From: Photobacterium piscicola
Lineage (GTDB): Bacteria; Pseudomonadota; Gammaproteobacteria; Enterobacterales; Vibrionaceae
Length of the DNA stretch: 64,000 nucleotides
Direction of reading: 5' to 3'
Assembly (NCBI RefSeq): GCF_900166965.1
Contig: NZ_FUZI01000009.1
Coordinates: 1 to 64,000, forward strand
The notes below the pieces were generated by a model. The model was not told where the DNA came from. It saw only the letters and a list, made by a program, of their open reading frames with translations, and did not search any database. The position numbers and the translations under genes are program-made. Positions 30,890-40,031 of the stretch are shown here, piece by piece; the first letter of the stretch is position 1, and every line of letters starts with the position of its first letter.

Positions 30890-32611
30890 TTATTGCATCA
30901 CAATCTTTGGCGTCACAAAAATCAATAATTCACGTTTTCCAAGTTCTTCCATTTTATGCCTAAATAATGCACCAAGTACTGGAATATCACCAAGAATAGG
31001 CACTTTACGAACACTATTGTTGACTTGATTTTGATAAATACCACCTAATACAACTGTTTCACCGTTATTGACTAACACCTGTGTTCCAATACGTTGCGTT
31101 TTAATTGCAACCGCCGTACCGACGCCAGTTGGCACTTCTTCACCTTTACTGTCTTGCGTGACTTCTAAATCCAATACCAATTTATTATCAGGCGTGATTT
31201 GAGGGGTTACCATCAAGCTCAGCACCGCCTTTTTAAAATCAACCGACACCGCACCACTTGATGATGCTTCAAGATACGGAATTTCGGTACCTTGCTCGAT
31301 ATAAGCCGCTTTTTTATTGGTGGTCATTAAGCGCGGACTGGAAATAATCTCAGCTTTACGCTCTGATTGTAATGCTGATAATTCTAAATCTAACAATACA
31401 TTACCCAGTTTTGCCACCTGAAAAGCAATACTAGAAGCACCCGCTTGAGTCGCACCTAAGTTCACATTAAGGAAATCATCAACGGTGGTATCATCAAGCA
31501 AACCAGAACTACCAAGGTTACCTTCAATTGAACCACCAATGGTAGTATCACCATCAATACTCGACACGCCCCAACGAACACCAAGCTCATCAATATTACC
31601 TTCATCAATGGTAACGATACGCGCTTCAATCTGTACTTGTTTGACTGGAATATCAAGCGCAACTACGATGTCTTTAATACTGGCTATATTCTCAGGAGTA
31701 TCTTTAATTATCAATGCATTAGTACGTTCATCAACATGCAAAGAACCTCGTTCTGACAGCATTCCCACACCATCACTCGATCCACTTAATAACGCCGAAA
31801 TGTCCGTTGCCTTGGCATAGTTCACTTGAATAAGCTCAGAGCGTAAACTCGCTAATTCTTGTTGTTTGCGTGCAGTTTCCATCACTTGATGTTCATTAGC
31901 CGCTAATTCAGCTTTAGGGGCAACTAATAACACTGAGCCACGGACACGTTTATCTAATCCTTTCGCTTGCAGGATAATATCGAGCACTTGCGGCCATGGC
32001 ACATTATCTAAACGCAACGTAACGTTACCGCTCACCGTATCAGCAACCACCAAGTTAAAATCATTATAATCAGCTATTAACTGTAAGACATTACGCACCG
32101 GAATATCTTGAAAGTTTATAGAGATAGGTTTGCCTTTGTACGACACATTACCTTTGTTTGCCGTTGTTGCCGTTTTAGCTTGAGTACGTTTAATTAACGT
32201 CACTTCAAGGTTATTGCCTCGAATACGATAATCGTAATCATAACCACCAGTCATATTAAACATAAACCGCGCCCCACGAGGCACATTGCTAGTATCAATG
32301 CTATTAACGACCGTAGCAAAATCAATTACATCTAAAGTGTGTATTTGCTCATTGGTTAACTGAGTATCAAAAATATCCAGCTGTAATTGCTTACCTTGAC
32401 GGCGAATATCAACCAATGACTGCGGCTGTTTTAACTTAACAGTTAATACGCCTCGACCTTTACCATCACGATGAAATTCAATATCTTGAACTTGATTAGT
32501 AATGCCACTCGCTGGCGCTGCTGTAACACTGGTTACCGTCAGCAACCCGCAGCACATTAACCATACACTGACGAAAATCTGGCGGCTAAGCCCCCATGTA
32601 TTCCCTTTCAT
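30890..32611 (-). CDS. pilQ: Type IV pilus secretin PilQ
   Basis: PilQ forms the outer-membrane pore for type IV pilus and DNA uptake. The 573-residue product has a signal peptide ending about TAAPA (33), an AMIN domain, secretin N-domains (NVLQLIADYNDFNLVV, about 190) and the secretin core with VPILGDIPVLGALFRH near the C-terminus. It is shorter than PilQ proteins with two AMIN domains. It is the last gene of pilMNOPQ. Confidence 0.95.
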   Translation of the reverse strand: MKGNTWGLSRQIFVSVWLMCCGLLTVTSVTAAPASGITNQVQDIEFHRDGKGRGVLTVKLKQPQSLVDIRRQGKQLQLDIFDTQLTNEQIHTLDVIDFATVVNSIDTSNVPRGARFMFNMTGGYDYDYRIRGNNLEVTLIKRTQAKTATTANKGNVSYKGKPISINFQDIPVRNVLQLIADYNDFNLVVADTVSGNVTLRLDNVPWPQVLDIILQAKGLDKRVRGSVLLVAPKAELAANEHQVMETARKQQELASLRSELIQVNYAKATDISALLSGSSDGVGMLSERGSLHVDERTNALIIKDTPENIASIKDIVVALDIPVKQVQIEARIVTIDEGNIDELGVRWGVSSIDGDTTIGGSIEGNLGSSGLLDDTTVDDFLNVNLGATQAGASSIAFQVAKLGNVLLDLELSALQSERKAEIISSPRLMTTNKKAAYIEQGTEIPYLEASSSGAVSVDFKKAVLSLMVTPQITPDNKLVLDLEVTQDSKGEEVPTGVGTAVAIKTQRIGTQVLVNNGETVVLGGIYQNQVNNSVRKVPILGDIPVLGALFRHKMEELGKRELLIFVTPKIVMQ

Positions 32612-32624
32612 AACTCATCCTTGA

Positions 32625-33140
32625 TTAATGCTGAACTAAAGCCAGCTTTGCAGGCCGTGTTAGCCAACAACCTTTGCCATCGGGTAATGTTTCTTCTATT
32701 TCAATGAGCTTATCACTCACCTTTATTACTTTGCCGCGATTAAGCCCAACAAACTGTCCTGGCTTAATTTTTACTAACTCGCCTTTAGGGGTATAAACCA
32801 GCCCCCACAATTGATGCTGATGTCCAATCGCCCCTTTCATCGAAAGTTGCTCTAATGGAAACGTTTCTAACGGCGTTGGCTTGTGATCAGCTAATGGTTG
32901 CCAACAACTACTATTCGCTTGTTTCGCCAATAATAGCTCTGGCCTTGGCCGTAAAAATGGCACTCGTTTACTGGTCATTACAAATGATTCAGCGACAAAA
33001 ATATAAGGATCAGCCAATGGTTTTACTTTTGCTTTAGCATTGGTATGTGTTTTGGCAATAAACTGCTCAATTGAATCAGTGTTAGCCTGACACCCCATTA
33101 ATCCGAATCCTAACGGTAACAGCCATAATAGTGTTCTCAT
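32625..33140 (-). CDS. pilP: Type IV pilus lipoprotein PilP
   Basis: PilP is an inner-membrane lipoprotein that links PilNO to PilQ. The 171-residue product has a lipobox signal MRTLLWLLPLGFGLMGC (Cys17), a proline-containing linker, and a C-terminal beta domain with FVGLNRGKVIKVSDKLIEI. It lies 10-15 bp from its neighbours in the operon. Confidence 0.94.
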   Translation of the reverse strand: MRTLLWLLPLGFGLMGCQANTDSIEQFIAKTHTNAKAKVKPLADPYIFVAESFVMTSKRVPFLRPRPELLLAKQANSSCWQPLADHKPTPLETFPLEQLSMKGAIGHQHQLWGLVYTPKGELVKIKPGQFVGLNRGKVIKVSDKLIEIEETLPDGKGCWLTRPAKLALVQH

Positions 33141-33150
33141 AAGATCCTCA

Positions 33151-33735
33151 TTACTGTGGGGTTTTAAAACGGTATGTCGTAGCAGAGACTGTTAACGACA
33201 ACAATTCATCAAAACCTTGCTTATCCACCCGTCCCAACTCAACATTACGCAAGTTAACTATTCGTGGCAGCTGGGCTATCGCTTCAGCAAACTGACCAAT
33301 CTGTTGATAAGAGCCCGTTAGCTGCATATTTAGCGGCAATTCATAATAAAGGTCATGTTCGATGCGTGATGCCCACTTAATTGACTGGAAGATCAATCCG
33401 TTTTTAACACCAATATCGTTAATACTTGCCAGTAAGCTCGCTAATTCTTGCTCTTCCGGTAATTGCTCTATCACCTCTTGATAGCGACGATTAAGCTCCG
33501 CAACTTGTTCTTTTACACGAGGTAAAGCAGCCACTTGAGCAGCACGACTGACCAACTGAGACCGCAACGTTATTTCCTGCTGTTTTTGCTGTTCTAACGC
33601 CTCAGTTAATGGTGTTAACCAATACCAATAGCCTAACATTGAGAGCAATATTGCCAACACCGCAGCAATTAAACCTTGTGGCAATAATGGCCATTCCGTG
33701 ATTTCATCAAGCTCTAATTCACGCCAATCAATCAT
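33151..33735 (-). CDS. pilO: Type IV pilus assembly protein PilO
   Basis: This 194-residue bitopic inner-membrane protein has one helix near residues 23-42, a periplasmic coiled coil (about 48-95, with LNRRYQEVIEQLPEEQEL) and a ferredoxin-like C-terminal domain. It heterodimerises with PilN in the family. The start overlaps the pilN stop by 8 bp. Confidence 0.94.
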   Translation of the reverse strand: MIDWRELELDEITEWPLLPQGLIAAVLAILLSMLGYWYWLTPLTEALEQQKQQEITLRSQLVSRAAQVAALPRVKEQVAELNRRYQEVIEQLPEEQELASLLASINDIGVKNGLIFQSIKWASRIEHDLYYELPLNMQLTGSYQQIGQFAEAIAQLPRIVNLRNVELGRVDKQGFDELLSLTVSATTYRFKTPQ

Positions 33736-34339
33736 TGTTTTTCTCCACTATTGCAGTAGGAAAGGTCGCCTTTAACGGCTTGTTATTAATTACTGGCGTA
33801 GTTAAATCAAAAGAGGCATTGAACTGTGATTTTTGCTGTTTATCTGCACTTTTAGTGGTAACTAAAGAGTGCATCTCAATATTTTGAAACCACGGTGATT
33901 GCTCCGCTTTACCTAATAACGCGGCAAGGTGGCCATTGGTATCACCAAAGCCGTCAACTTTGACCCGCTGCGAAGCTAAATTGACGCCATCTAGATATAC
34001 GCCAGCGGGTACCACTTCGGGTAACTGATTAAGTAACTGCGTGACGCGATTACGCGATAATTGAATATCGACAATCACCTTTAATCGCAACTCAATAGCA
34101 TCACGCTGTTTATCTAATAACGGTAAGAAAGCCAATCGCTGCTCTAAGCTGTCCAATTCTTGCTGTAACTGATCATTACGGCTTTGCTGCTGCAATTGTT
34201 GATTTTCAATGTATTCACCAATTGCGCCATTCCCTATAAAGGCCACCACCACACTGACCAACAATAACCCGATAAAACGCTGTTTATGTTGTTTGCGCCG
34301 CTGCTCTCGCCACGGCAATAGATTGAGTTTATCGATCAT
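33728..34339 (-). CDS. pilN: Type IV pilus assembly protein PilN
   Basis: The 203-residue product has the conserved cytoplasmic tail INLLPWR, here read as LNLLPWREQRR, which docks onto PilM. A membrane helix (about 22-42) and a periplasmic coiled coil follow. It overlaps the pilM stop by 4 bp (ATGA). Confidence 0.95.
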   Translation of the reverse strand: MIDKLNLLPWREQRRKQHKQRFIGLLLVSVVVAFIGNGAIGEYIENQQLQQQSRNDQLQQELDSLEQRLAFLPLLDKQRDAIELRLKVIVDIQLSRNRVTQLLNQLPEVVPAGVYLDGVNLASQRVKVDGFGDTNGHLAALLGKAEQSPWFQNIEMHSLVTTKSADKQQKSQFNASFDLTTPVINNKPLKATFPTAIVEKNND

Positions 34340-35316
34340 GCTAGCCCTCGCAGTGCTAAGCCTGTAGCAACGGCATATTGACTCGACATCGAATGCGGTA
34401 ATTCAACTTTTTTAGCACAGCTAAAATGCTGAAATGGGCTCACCCAGGTTACATCCAGTCCAATCAAACGTTGCAGCAAAGATTCAGACACCAAACTTTG
34501 CCCGCCGCCACAGAGCCATAAACCTTTAATGCCACTACGCGGATGAGTTGAGTTATACAATTGAATTTGGCGCTTTAATTGTTCCGCTAATTGTTTGGTA
34601 AATTGTTCTGAATGGTTGCTTCCAAGATCGGTTACTGCTTCTTGATCCTCAAACAAACCCGTACCAAATCGAATTTCACGATGATAAGCCGCACTACCTT
34701 GAGGTTTCATACAAAACTCAGTATGACGTTTACCTACATCAACGACGCCCCATTGGTTATAATGGCTGCCCATTTCAGCAAGGTATTCCGCTAACCATAA
34801 TAAAGCATGAGTTTGCAGTTCCATTACCTTAGGCTTAAAACCTAACTTTAATAATGAGTTTAAACGGTTATCTATAGTCTCTCGGCGAGAAGCAAACACT
34901 TGAAATGGTGTCGTCGACGCTGAGTCACTAAAGCGATCACTGATAAGAGGAAAATAATCGAAACACAGCTCTTCCACCGGGAACGGCGAAGCCGCACCCA
35001 ATGCTTGCACTATGGCGAATTCAGCCTCTTCTTCGCTGAGGTTGGTATCTAATTGAACAACTTTGCTGATCACAGCACTATCAGGTAAGGCTAAGGTAAC
35101 GGCTTTGGCTTGCCATGGTAATTGCTTTTTAATTTGACGCATTGCTGACAACAGCTCAGCATTATTCACGCTATGCTGATCGTTTATGACAGTTTTAGTC
35201 AATTCAACTTCAACAAATGCAGCTAACTCAAACTGCTCTTTTTTTTGTTGTAGCACCACAGCTTTTATACTGTGATTACCAATATCTACCCCAACACTTA
35301 ATGGGTTCCGAAACAT
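34336..35316 (-). CDS. pilM: Type IV pilus assembly protein PilM
   Basis: PilM is a cytoplasmic actin-like ATPase that binds PilN. The 326-residue product has the phosphate-1 motif GVDIGNHSIKAVVL at the N-terminus, VVDVGKRHTEFC for phosphate 2, and the adenosine motif LWLCGGGQ. It is the first gene of pilMNOPQ, divergent from mrcA with a 148-bp gap. Confidence 0.95.
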   Translation of the reverse strand: MFRNPLSVGVDIGNHSIKAVVLQQKKEQFELAAFVEVELTKTVINDQHSVNNAELLSAMRQIKKQLPWQAKAVTLALPDSAVISKVVQLDTNLSEEEAEFAIVQALGAASPFPVEELCFDYFPLISDRFSDSASTTPFQVFASRRETIDNRLNSLLKLGFKPKVMELQTHALLWLAEYLAEMGSHYNQWGVVDVGKRHTEFCMKPQGSAAYHREIRFGTGLFEDQEAVTDLGSNHSEQFTKQLAEQLKRQIQLYNSTHPRSGIKGLWLCGGGQSLVSESLLQRLIGLDVTWVSPFQHFSCAKKVELPHSMSSQYAVATGLALRGLA

Positions 35317-35464
35317 CCGTGTTATGCTCCCATGTGGCGAAAAAACAAACTATTTCGAATAAACACCATCAACGGCATTAATTAATTTTTTGTTATCTTT
35401 ATACTTGAAGGTAAAAGATAATAGATAATGACCGCCAGAACGATGGCGTAACGGGAAATCTCAA

Positions 35465-38053
35465 GTGAAGTTCATAAAGCGATTACTAATACTTGCAATA
35501 ATTTGCATCACTCTTGGAGTGGGTACAATTTTTGGTTTTTATTTATACCTAAAACCAGACCTACCAGATGTTGCTAAATTAAAAAATATAGAACTGCAAA
35601 CACCATTAAGGGTGTACAGTGCTGATGGTGAACTGATCTCACAGTTTGGTGAGAAACGTCGTATACCATTAACGCTAAAACAAATGCCACCACTACTGGT
35701 CGATGGTTTTATTGCGACCGAAGACAGTCGTTTTTATGAGCATCACGGTGTCGATCCGATTGGTATCGCTCGCGCCGCTTTTGTGATGCTAACCTCTGGT
35801 CACGCTCGTCAAGGTGCCAGTACGATCACACAACAGCTTGCACGTAACTTTTTCTTATCCAATAAAAAAACCTTCTCTCGTAAAATTCGAGAAGCATTTA
35901 TTGCGATTCATATCGAGCAAATTTTAACGAAAGATCAAATTCTTGACCTTTATTTGAATAAAATTTACCTCGGTTATCGTGCTTATGGTGTCGGTGCTGC
36001 TGCACAGGTTTACTTCGGTAAAAGTGTTGATGAGCTAACATTAAGTGAAATGGCTGTTATTGCCGGCTTACCTAAAGCGCCATCAACCATGAACCCTATT
36101 TACTCCATCGATCGCGCAACAACTCGTCGTAATGTGGTTCTTGATCGTATGTTTAAAGAAGGTTACATCACTCAAGCACAAATGGATCAAGCGCGTTCAG
36201 AGCCGATTGTTTCCCATTACCATCGCGCTGAAATTCAATTGTATGCACCTTACGTTGCAGAACGAGCACGTGCATGGATGGTTAACCGTTATGGTGAAGA
36301 TGCTTACACCAAAGGGATGGATGTTTACACCACCATTAACGCCAAGCTACAACATGCAGCTCAGCAATCTGCCGTTGATAACCTGCTAAGTTACGATGAA
36401 CGTCATGGTTACCGTGGTGCAACTGCGGTGATATGGAAGCCGGGGCAAACACCACTGAATGCCAATCAAATTGTTGAAAAGCTAAGTAGCCAGCCAACTT
36501 ACGGTGAGTTAATTCCTGCGGTCGTTACTCAGGTTAAGCAACAAACTGCAACAGTAGTGACCAAACAAGGTCAAACCATAACCTTAAATTGGAATGGTAT
36601 GAAATGGGCGCGTAAGTTCCAGACAAATAGCGCTCAAGGACCAGCACCAACGACAGCGGCTCAAATCTTAACTGCAGGTCAACAAATCTGGGTTCAAAAT
36701 AAAGCCACAACAGTTGCAGCAACGGCTGACACCGCCGCGGTAACAACTGACCATTGGGTATTGAGCCAAGTACCAGGAGCCAACACCTCGTTTGTTGCAA
36801 TGTCACCAAACAACGGCGCCATATTGGCGATGGTCGGTGGTTTTAATTACACCCAAAGTAAGTTTAACCGTGCTACACAGTCAATTCGTCAAGTTGGTTC
36901 TGGCATCAAGCCCTTTATTTACTCAGCAGCCATTGAAAAAGGAATGACGCTAGCCACGCTAATTAATGATGCGCCGATAACTAAATGGGATAAATGGCAA
37001 GGTACCGCATGGCGACCAAAGAATGCTGATGGTCGTTATGGTGGCCCGACCCGTGCTCGCATTGGTCTAGCACGTTCTATCAACGTAATGGCAATTCGTG
37101 TATTACGTCTAGCAGGTTTAGATTTCACCATTAACTACCTCACTCGGTTTGGTTTTAAACGAGCTGATCTTCCTCGCGCAGAACCATTAGCGTTAGGTGC
37201 TGGTAGTTTAACGCCACTAGAATTAGCCCAAGGTTATTCTGTATTTGCTAACGGTGGTTATGCGGTTAAACCATTCCTTATCAATAAAGTTGATAATAGT
37301 AATGGTGAATTGATCTACAGTGCTAATCCTAAAATTGTTTGTGACGATGTTTGCCAAAGTGAAAATCCACAAGCGAAAATGCAAGTAGCACTCGCAACTG
37401 CCGCTCAAAATGCGCCAATCCAAAAAGTGCCATCATCGACAGCTGAAAAACCAACATTGGCACAGTTAGAGCAAGTGATCACACCACCTGAAGTACGTTA
37501 TGCACCTGAAGTGATCAGTGAGCAAAATGCATTTCTTGTTCGTCAAATGTTGACCAGTAACATTTGGGGTGAGCCCGGTCATCCGTATGGAACTGGCTTT
37601 AGAGCTCGCGTATTAGATCGACATGATATTGGTGGTAAAACAGGTACAACTAATGATTCGAAAGATGCTTGGTATACCGGTTTTGGGCCTAATATTGTTG
37701 CAACTACTTGGGTAGGTTTTGACGATCACCGTCATGCATTAGGTCGTACTAGCTATAATAAAAACCTTGGTAAAAATCAGGTAATGGGGGGTGAATACGG
37801 TGGTAATGCCGCACAACCAGCATGGATTAACTTTATGCGTACTGCATTGAAAAATACGCCAGAGCAACCACTACAGGTTCCTGCTGATATCGTTAAAGTC
37901 CGTATTGACCGTGCAACGGGTAAACTGTCTGATCGAGATGGTTCAAGATCAATGTATGAGTATTTCATCAAGGGTACTGAGCCAACACAATCAGCTCGCC
38001 AAGTAACCTCTGAGCAAAAGTTTGATACTGAAACGGCTGAAGAGCTATTCTAA
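35465..38053 (+). CDS. mrcA: Penicillin-binding protein 1A
   Basis: This bifunctional peptidoglycan synthase has 862 residues: a membrane anchor (about 8-29), a glycosyltransferase domain with catalytic Glu86 in ATEDSRFYEHHG, an OB-like insert, and a transpeptidase domain with the SxxK serine in GSGIKPFIYSA, SIN in ARSINVMAI and KTGTTN. Start is GTG (35465). The order mrcA-pilMNOPQ is conserved in gammaproteobacteria. Confidence 0.96.
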   Translation: MKFIKRLLILAIICITLGVGTIFGFYLYLKPDLPDVAKLKNIELQTPLRVYSADGELISQFGEKRRIPLTLKQMPPLLVDGFIATEDSRFYEHHGVDPIGIARAAFVMLTSGHARQGASTITQQLARNFFLSNKKTFSRKIREAFIAIHIEQILTKDQILDLYLNKIYLGYRAYGVGAAAQVYFGKSVDELTLSEMAVIAGLPKAPSTMNPIYSIDRATTRRNVVLDRMFKEGYITQAQMDQARSEPIVSHYHRAEIQLYAPYVAERARAWMVNRYGEDAYTKGMDVYTTINAKLQHAAQQSAVDNLLSYDERHGYRGATAVIWKPGQTPLNANQIVEKLSSQPTYGELIPAVVTQVKQQTATVVTKQGQTITLNWNGMKWARKFQTNSAQGPAPTTAAQILTAGQQIWVQNKATTVAATADTAAVTTDHWVLSQVPGANTSFVAMSPNNGAILAMVGGFNYTQSKFNRATQSIRQVGSGIKPFIYSAAIEKGMTLATLINDAPITKWDKWQGTAWRPKNADGRYGGPTRARIGLARSINVMAIRVLRLAGLDFTINYLTRFGFKRADLPRAEPLALGAGSLTPLELAQGYSVFANGGYAVKPFLINKVDNSNGELIYSANPKIVCDDVCQSENPQAKMQVALATAAQNAPIQKVPSSTAEKPTLAQLEQVITPPEVRYAPEVISEQNAFLVRQMLTSNIWGEPGHPYGTGFRARVLDRHDIGGKTGTTNDSKDAWYTGFGPNIVATTWVGFDDHRHALGRTSYNKNLGKNQVMGGEYGGNAAQPAWINFMRTALKNTPEQPLQVPADIVKVRIDRATGKLSDRDGSRSMYEYFIKGTEPTQSARQVTSEQKFDTETAEELF

Positions 38054-38074
38054 TTACGGTTTCTAACCGCAATC

Positions 38075-38104
38075 AAAAAGAGCGCCTATTGGCGCTCTTT
38101 TTTT
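38075..38104 (+). terminator. Rho-independent terminator of mrcA
   Basis: Stem AAGAGCGCC / GGCGCTCTT with a 4-nt loop is followed by a T run. Confidence 0.93.
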
Positions 38105-38149
38105 GCTCAAATATCATGTTTGATAATGAGTATTAACTATTGTTGTTTC

Positions 38150-39061
38150 TTATTGCTGCACATGCTTTTCAAAAATATCAGGCATTTTAGCCTTTATCAC
38201 TGCTGCTAATTTCTCATAACGTGATTTTAATGGTGAGCCAGGACGATAAGCTAAGGTTATTAAACGGGTTGGCTGTGGATGCTCAGCTTCGATGTAACAC
38301 ACACCATCACGACAATGTTCTTTAGGGGTTGCTAACTGAGGCAATAAAGTAATCCCACTGCCCGCAGCGACCATATTACGTAATGTTTCGAGACTGGTCG
38401 CTTTAAAACGACCATCATCACGGGCACCAGCAGCAAAACAAAAACCTAATGCTTGATTACGTAAACAGTGGCCATCTTCCAACATTAATAAGGTTTCACC
38501 ATGTAAGCGTGACATATCAATTTCTTTCTCTTGTGCCCATTGATGTGTTTCAGGCACTGCAAGCATCATAGGTTCATCATACAAAGGCAACTCAATAAAC
38601 GGCTCGCTCTCTTTGACTGACGCTAAAATCATGCAGTCGAGCTTACCCTCTTCAAGTTGTTGAACTAATTGATGTGTTTGCGCTTCATGTAAAAACAGCT
38701 CTAACTCAGGAAAGGCTTCTTTAAGCGTTGGAATAATTTGCGGCAATAAATATGGACCAACCGTTGGAATAAAGCCAATATGTAACGGGCCGGCCATGCT
38801 TTCTCCTTGTAAACTAGCAAGTTCGGTCAATATTTTGACCTCAAGCAACACTTTTTGAGCTTGGGCGACTAAACTCAATCCCGCATCGGTAAAAAGTACG
38901 CGACGACTGGTTCGTTCTAACAACGACACCCCTAGTTCATCTTCTAATTTACGAATTTGACCACTTAGGGTTGGCTGACTGACGTAACATGCTTCAGCGG
39001 CTTTACGAAAATGCTTATGTTCAGATAGGGCGACAAGGTACTCAAGATCTCGAATATTCAT
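38150..39061 (-). CDS. oxyR: Hydrogen peroxide-sensing regulator OxyR
   Basis: OxyR is a LysR-family activator oxidised by peroxide. The 303-residue product has an N-terminal winged helix-turn-helix (HFRKAAEACYVSQPTLSGQ) and both redox cysteines at the canonical positions, Cys199 (EDGHCLRNQ) and Cys208 (ALGFCFAAG). It is divergent from a peroxiredoxin-glutaredoxin gene, with an OxyR-type operator between them. Confidence 0.97.
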   Translation of the reverse strand: MNIRDLEYLVALSEHKHFRKAAEACYVSQPTLSGQIRKLEDELGVSLLERTSRRVLFTDAGLSLVAQAQKVLLEVKILTELASLQGESMAGPLHIGFIPTVGPYLLPQIIPTLKEAFPELELFLHEAQTHQLVQQLEEGKLDCMILASVKESEPFIELPLYDEPMMLAVPETHQWAQEKEIDMSRLHGETLLMLEDGHCLRNQALGFCFAAGARDDGRFKATSLETLRNMVAAGSGITLLPQLATPKEHCRDGVCYIEAEHPQPTRLITLAYRPGSPLKSRYEKLAAVIKAKMPDIFEKHVQQ

Positions 39062-39076
39062 TAGCTAAGGTTACCA

Positions 39077-39113
39077 ATAGGAATCAACTATCAAAACCAT
39101 AGCAGTAAACGAT
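39077..39113. promoter_or_regulatory. OxyR operator between oxyR and the peroxiredoxin gene
   Basis: Two half-operators, ATAG-N7-CTAT (39077-39091) and ATAG-N7-CGAT (39099-39113), are separated by 7 bp, matching the spacing of the OxyR tetramer motif (ATAGntnnnanCTAT, repeated). Only one base of the four outer tetranucleotides deviates. It lies 16 bp upstream of oxyR and 107 bp upstream of the peroxiredoxin start. Confidence 0.85.
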
Positions 39114-39220
39114 TAGAACTATCAAGAGTAAAATCGCATAATTACTTCATCAATATGGAGAACATATTTACGAAGCTCCGATTGCATTAAATTTATTTAT
39201 ATTTTTTAAGGAATCACATT

Positions 39221-39949
39221 ATGTTCGCATCTAAAGAAGGTCAGCCAGTACCTCAAGTTACTTTCCACACTCGTAAGGGTGATCAATGGGTAGACGTAAC
39301 AACTAATGAGTTATTTGCTAATAAAACAGTGGTTGTATTTAGCCTGCCAGGCGCATTTACACCAACATGTTCTTCTAGCCACCTACCTCGTTATAACGAG
39401 CTAGCATCAGTATTTGCTGACAATGGCGTTGACGACATTCTATGTGTATCGGTTAACGATACGTTCGTAATGAATGCATGGAAAGCAGATCAAGAAGCAG
39501 AAAATATCACTTTTATTCCTGATGGTAATGGTGAGTTCACTAACGGCATGGGCATGTTAGTTGAAAAAGACGACCTAGGTTTTGGTGCGCGTTCATGGCG
39601 TTACAGCATGCTGGTTAAAAACGGCGTGGTTGAGAAAATGTTCGTTGAAAACGAAGAACCAGGCGACCCATTCAAAGTTTCTGACGCTGATACAATGTTA
39701 AACTACATTGCACCTGAGCAAAAACTACAAGAATCAATCACTGTATTCTCAAAGCCTGGTTGCCCTTTCTGTGTTAAAGCAAAACAGAATCTAATCGACA
39801 AAGGCCTACAGTATGAAGAAATCATTCTGGGCAAAGACGCAACCACAGTTTCTCTACGTGCAATTACAGGCCGTAGCACTGTGCCTCAAGTCTTCATCGG
39901 TGGTAAACACATTGGTGGTAGCGAAGAACTGGAAATTTTCTTAGGCTAA
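39221..39949 (+). CDS. Peroxiredoxin-glutaredoxin hybrid protein
   Basis: This glutathione-dependent peroxidase fuses two domains: a Prx5-type peroxiredoxin (1-160) with peroxidatic Cys50 in [15 protein letters not shown], and a glutaredoxin (171-242) with CPFC at 181-184. The glutaredoxin recycles the peroxidase, as shown for the Haemophilus homologue. Divergence from oxyR and the shared operator point to peroxide induction. The start follows an AAGGAA ribosome binding site. Confidence 0.96.
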   Translation: MFASKEGQPVPQVTFHTRKGDQWVDVTTNELFANKTVVVFSLPGAFTPTCSSSHLPRYNELASVFADNGVDDILCVSVNDTFVMNAWKADQEAENITFIPDGNGEFTNGMGMLVEKDDLGFGARSWRYSMLVKNGVVEKMFVENEEPGDPFKVSDADTMLNYIAPEQKLQESITVFSKPGCPFCVKAKQNLIDKGLQYEEIILGKDATTVSLRAITGRSTVPQVFIGGKHIGGSEELEIFLG

Positions 39950-39967
39950 GCAATAGTCATTAGCTAC

Positions 39968-40005
39968 AAAAAAGCCCTTACTTTACAATAAAGTGAGGGC
40001 TTTTT
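39968..40005. terminator. Bidirectional terminator between the peroxiredoxin gene and argHA
   Basis: A long stem AAGCCCTTACTTTA / TAAAGTGAGGGCTT with a 3-nt loop has A and T runs on either side, so it can serve both convergent genes. Confidence 0.9.
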
Positions 40006-40031
40006 GATATCAATCCATCGCGAATATTGAG

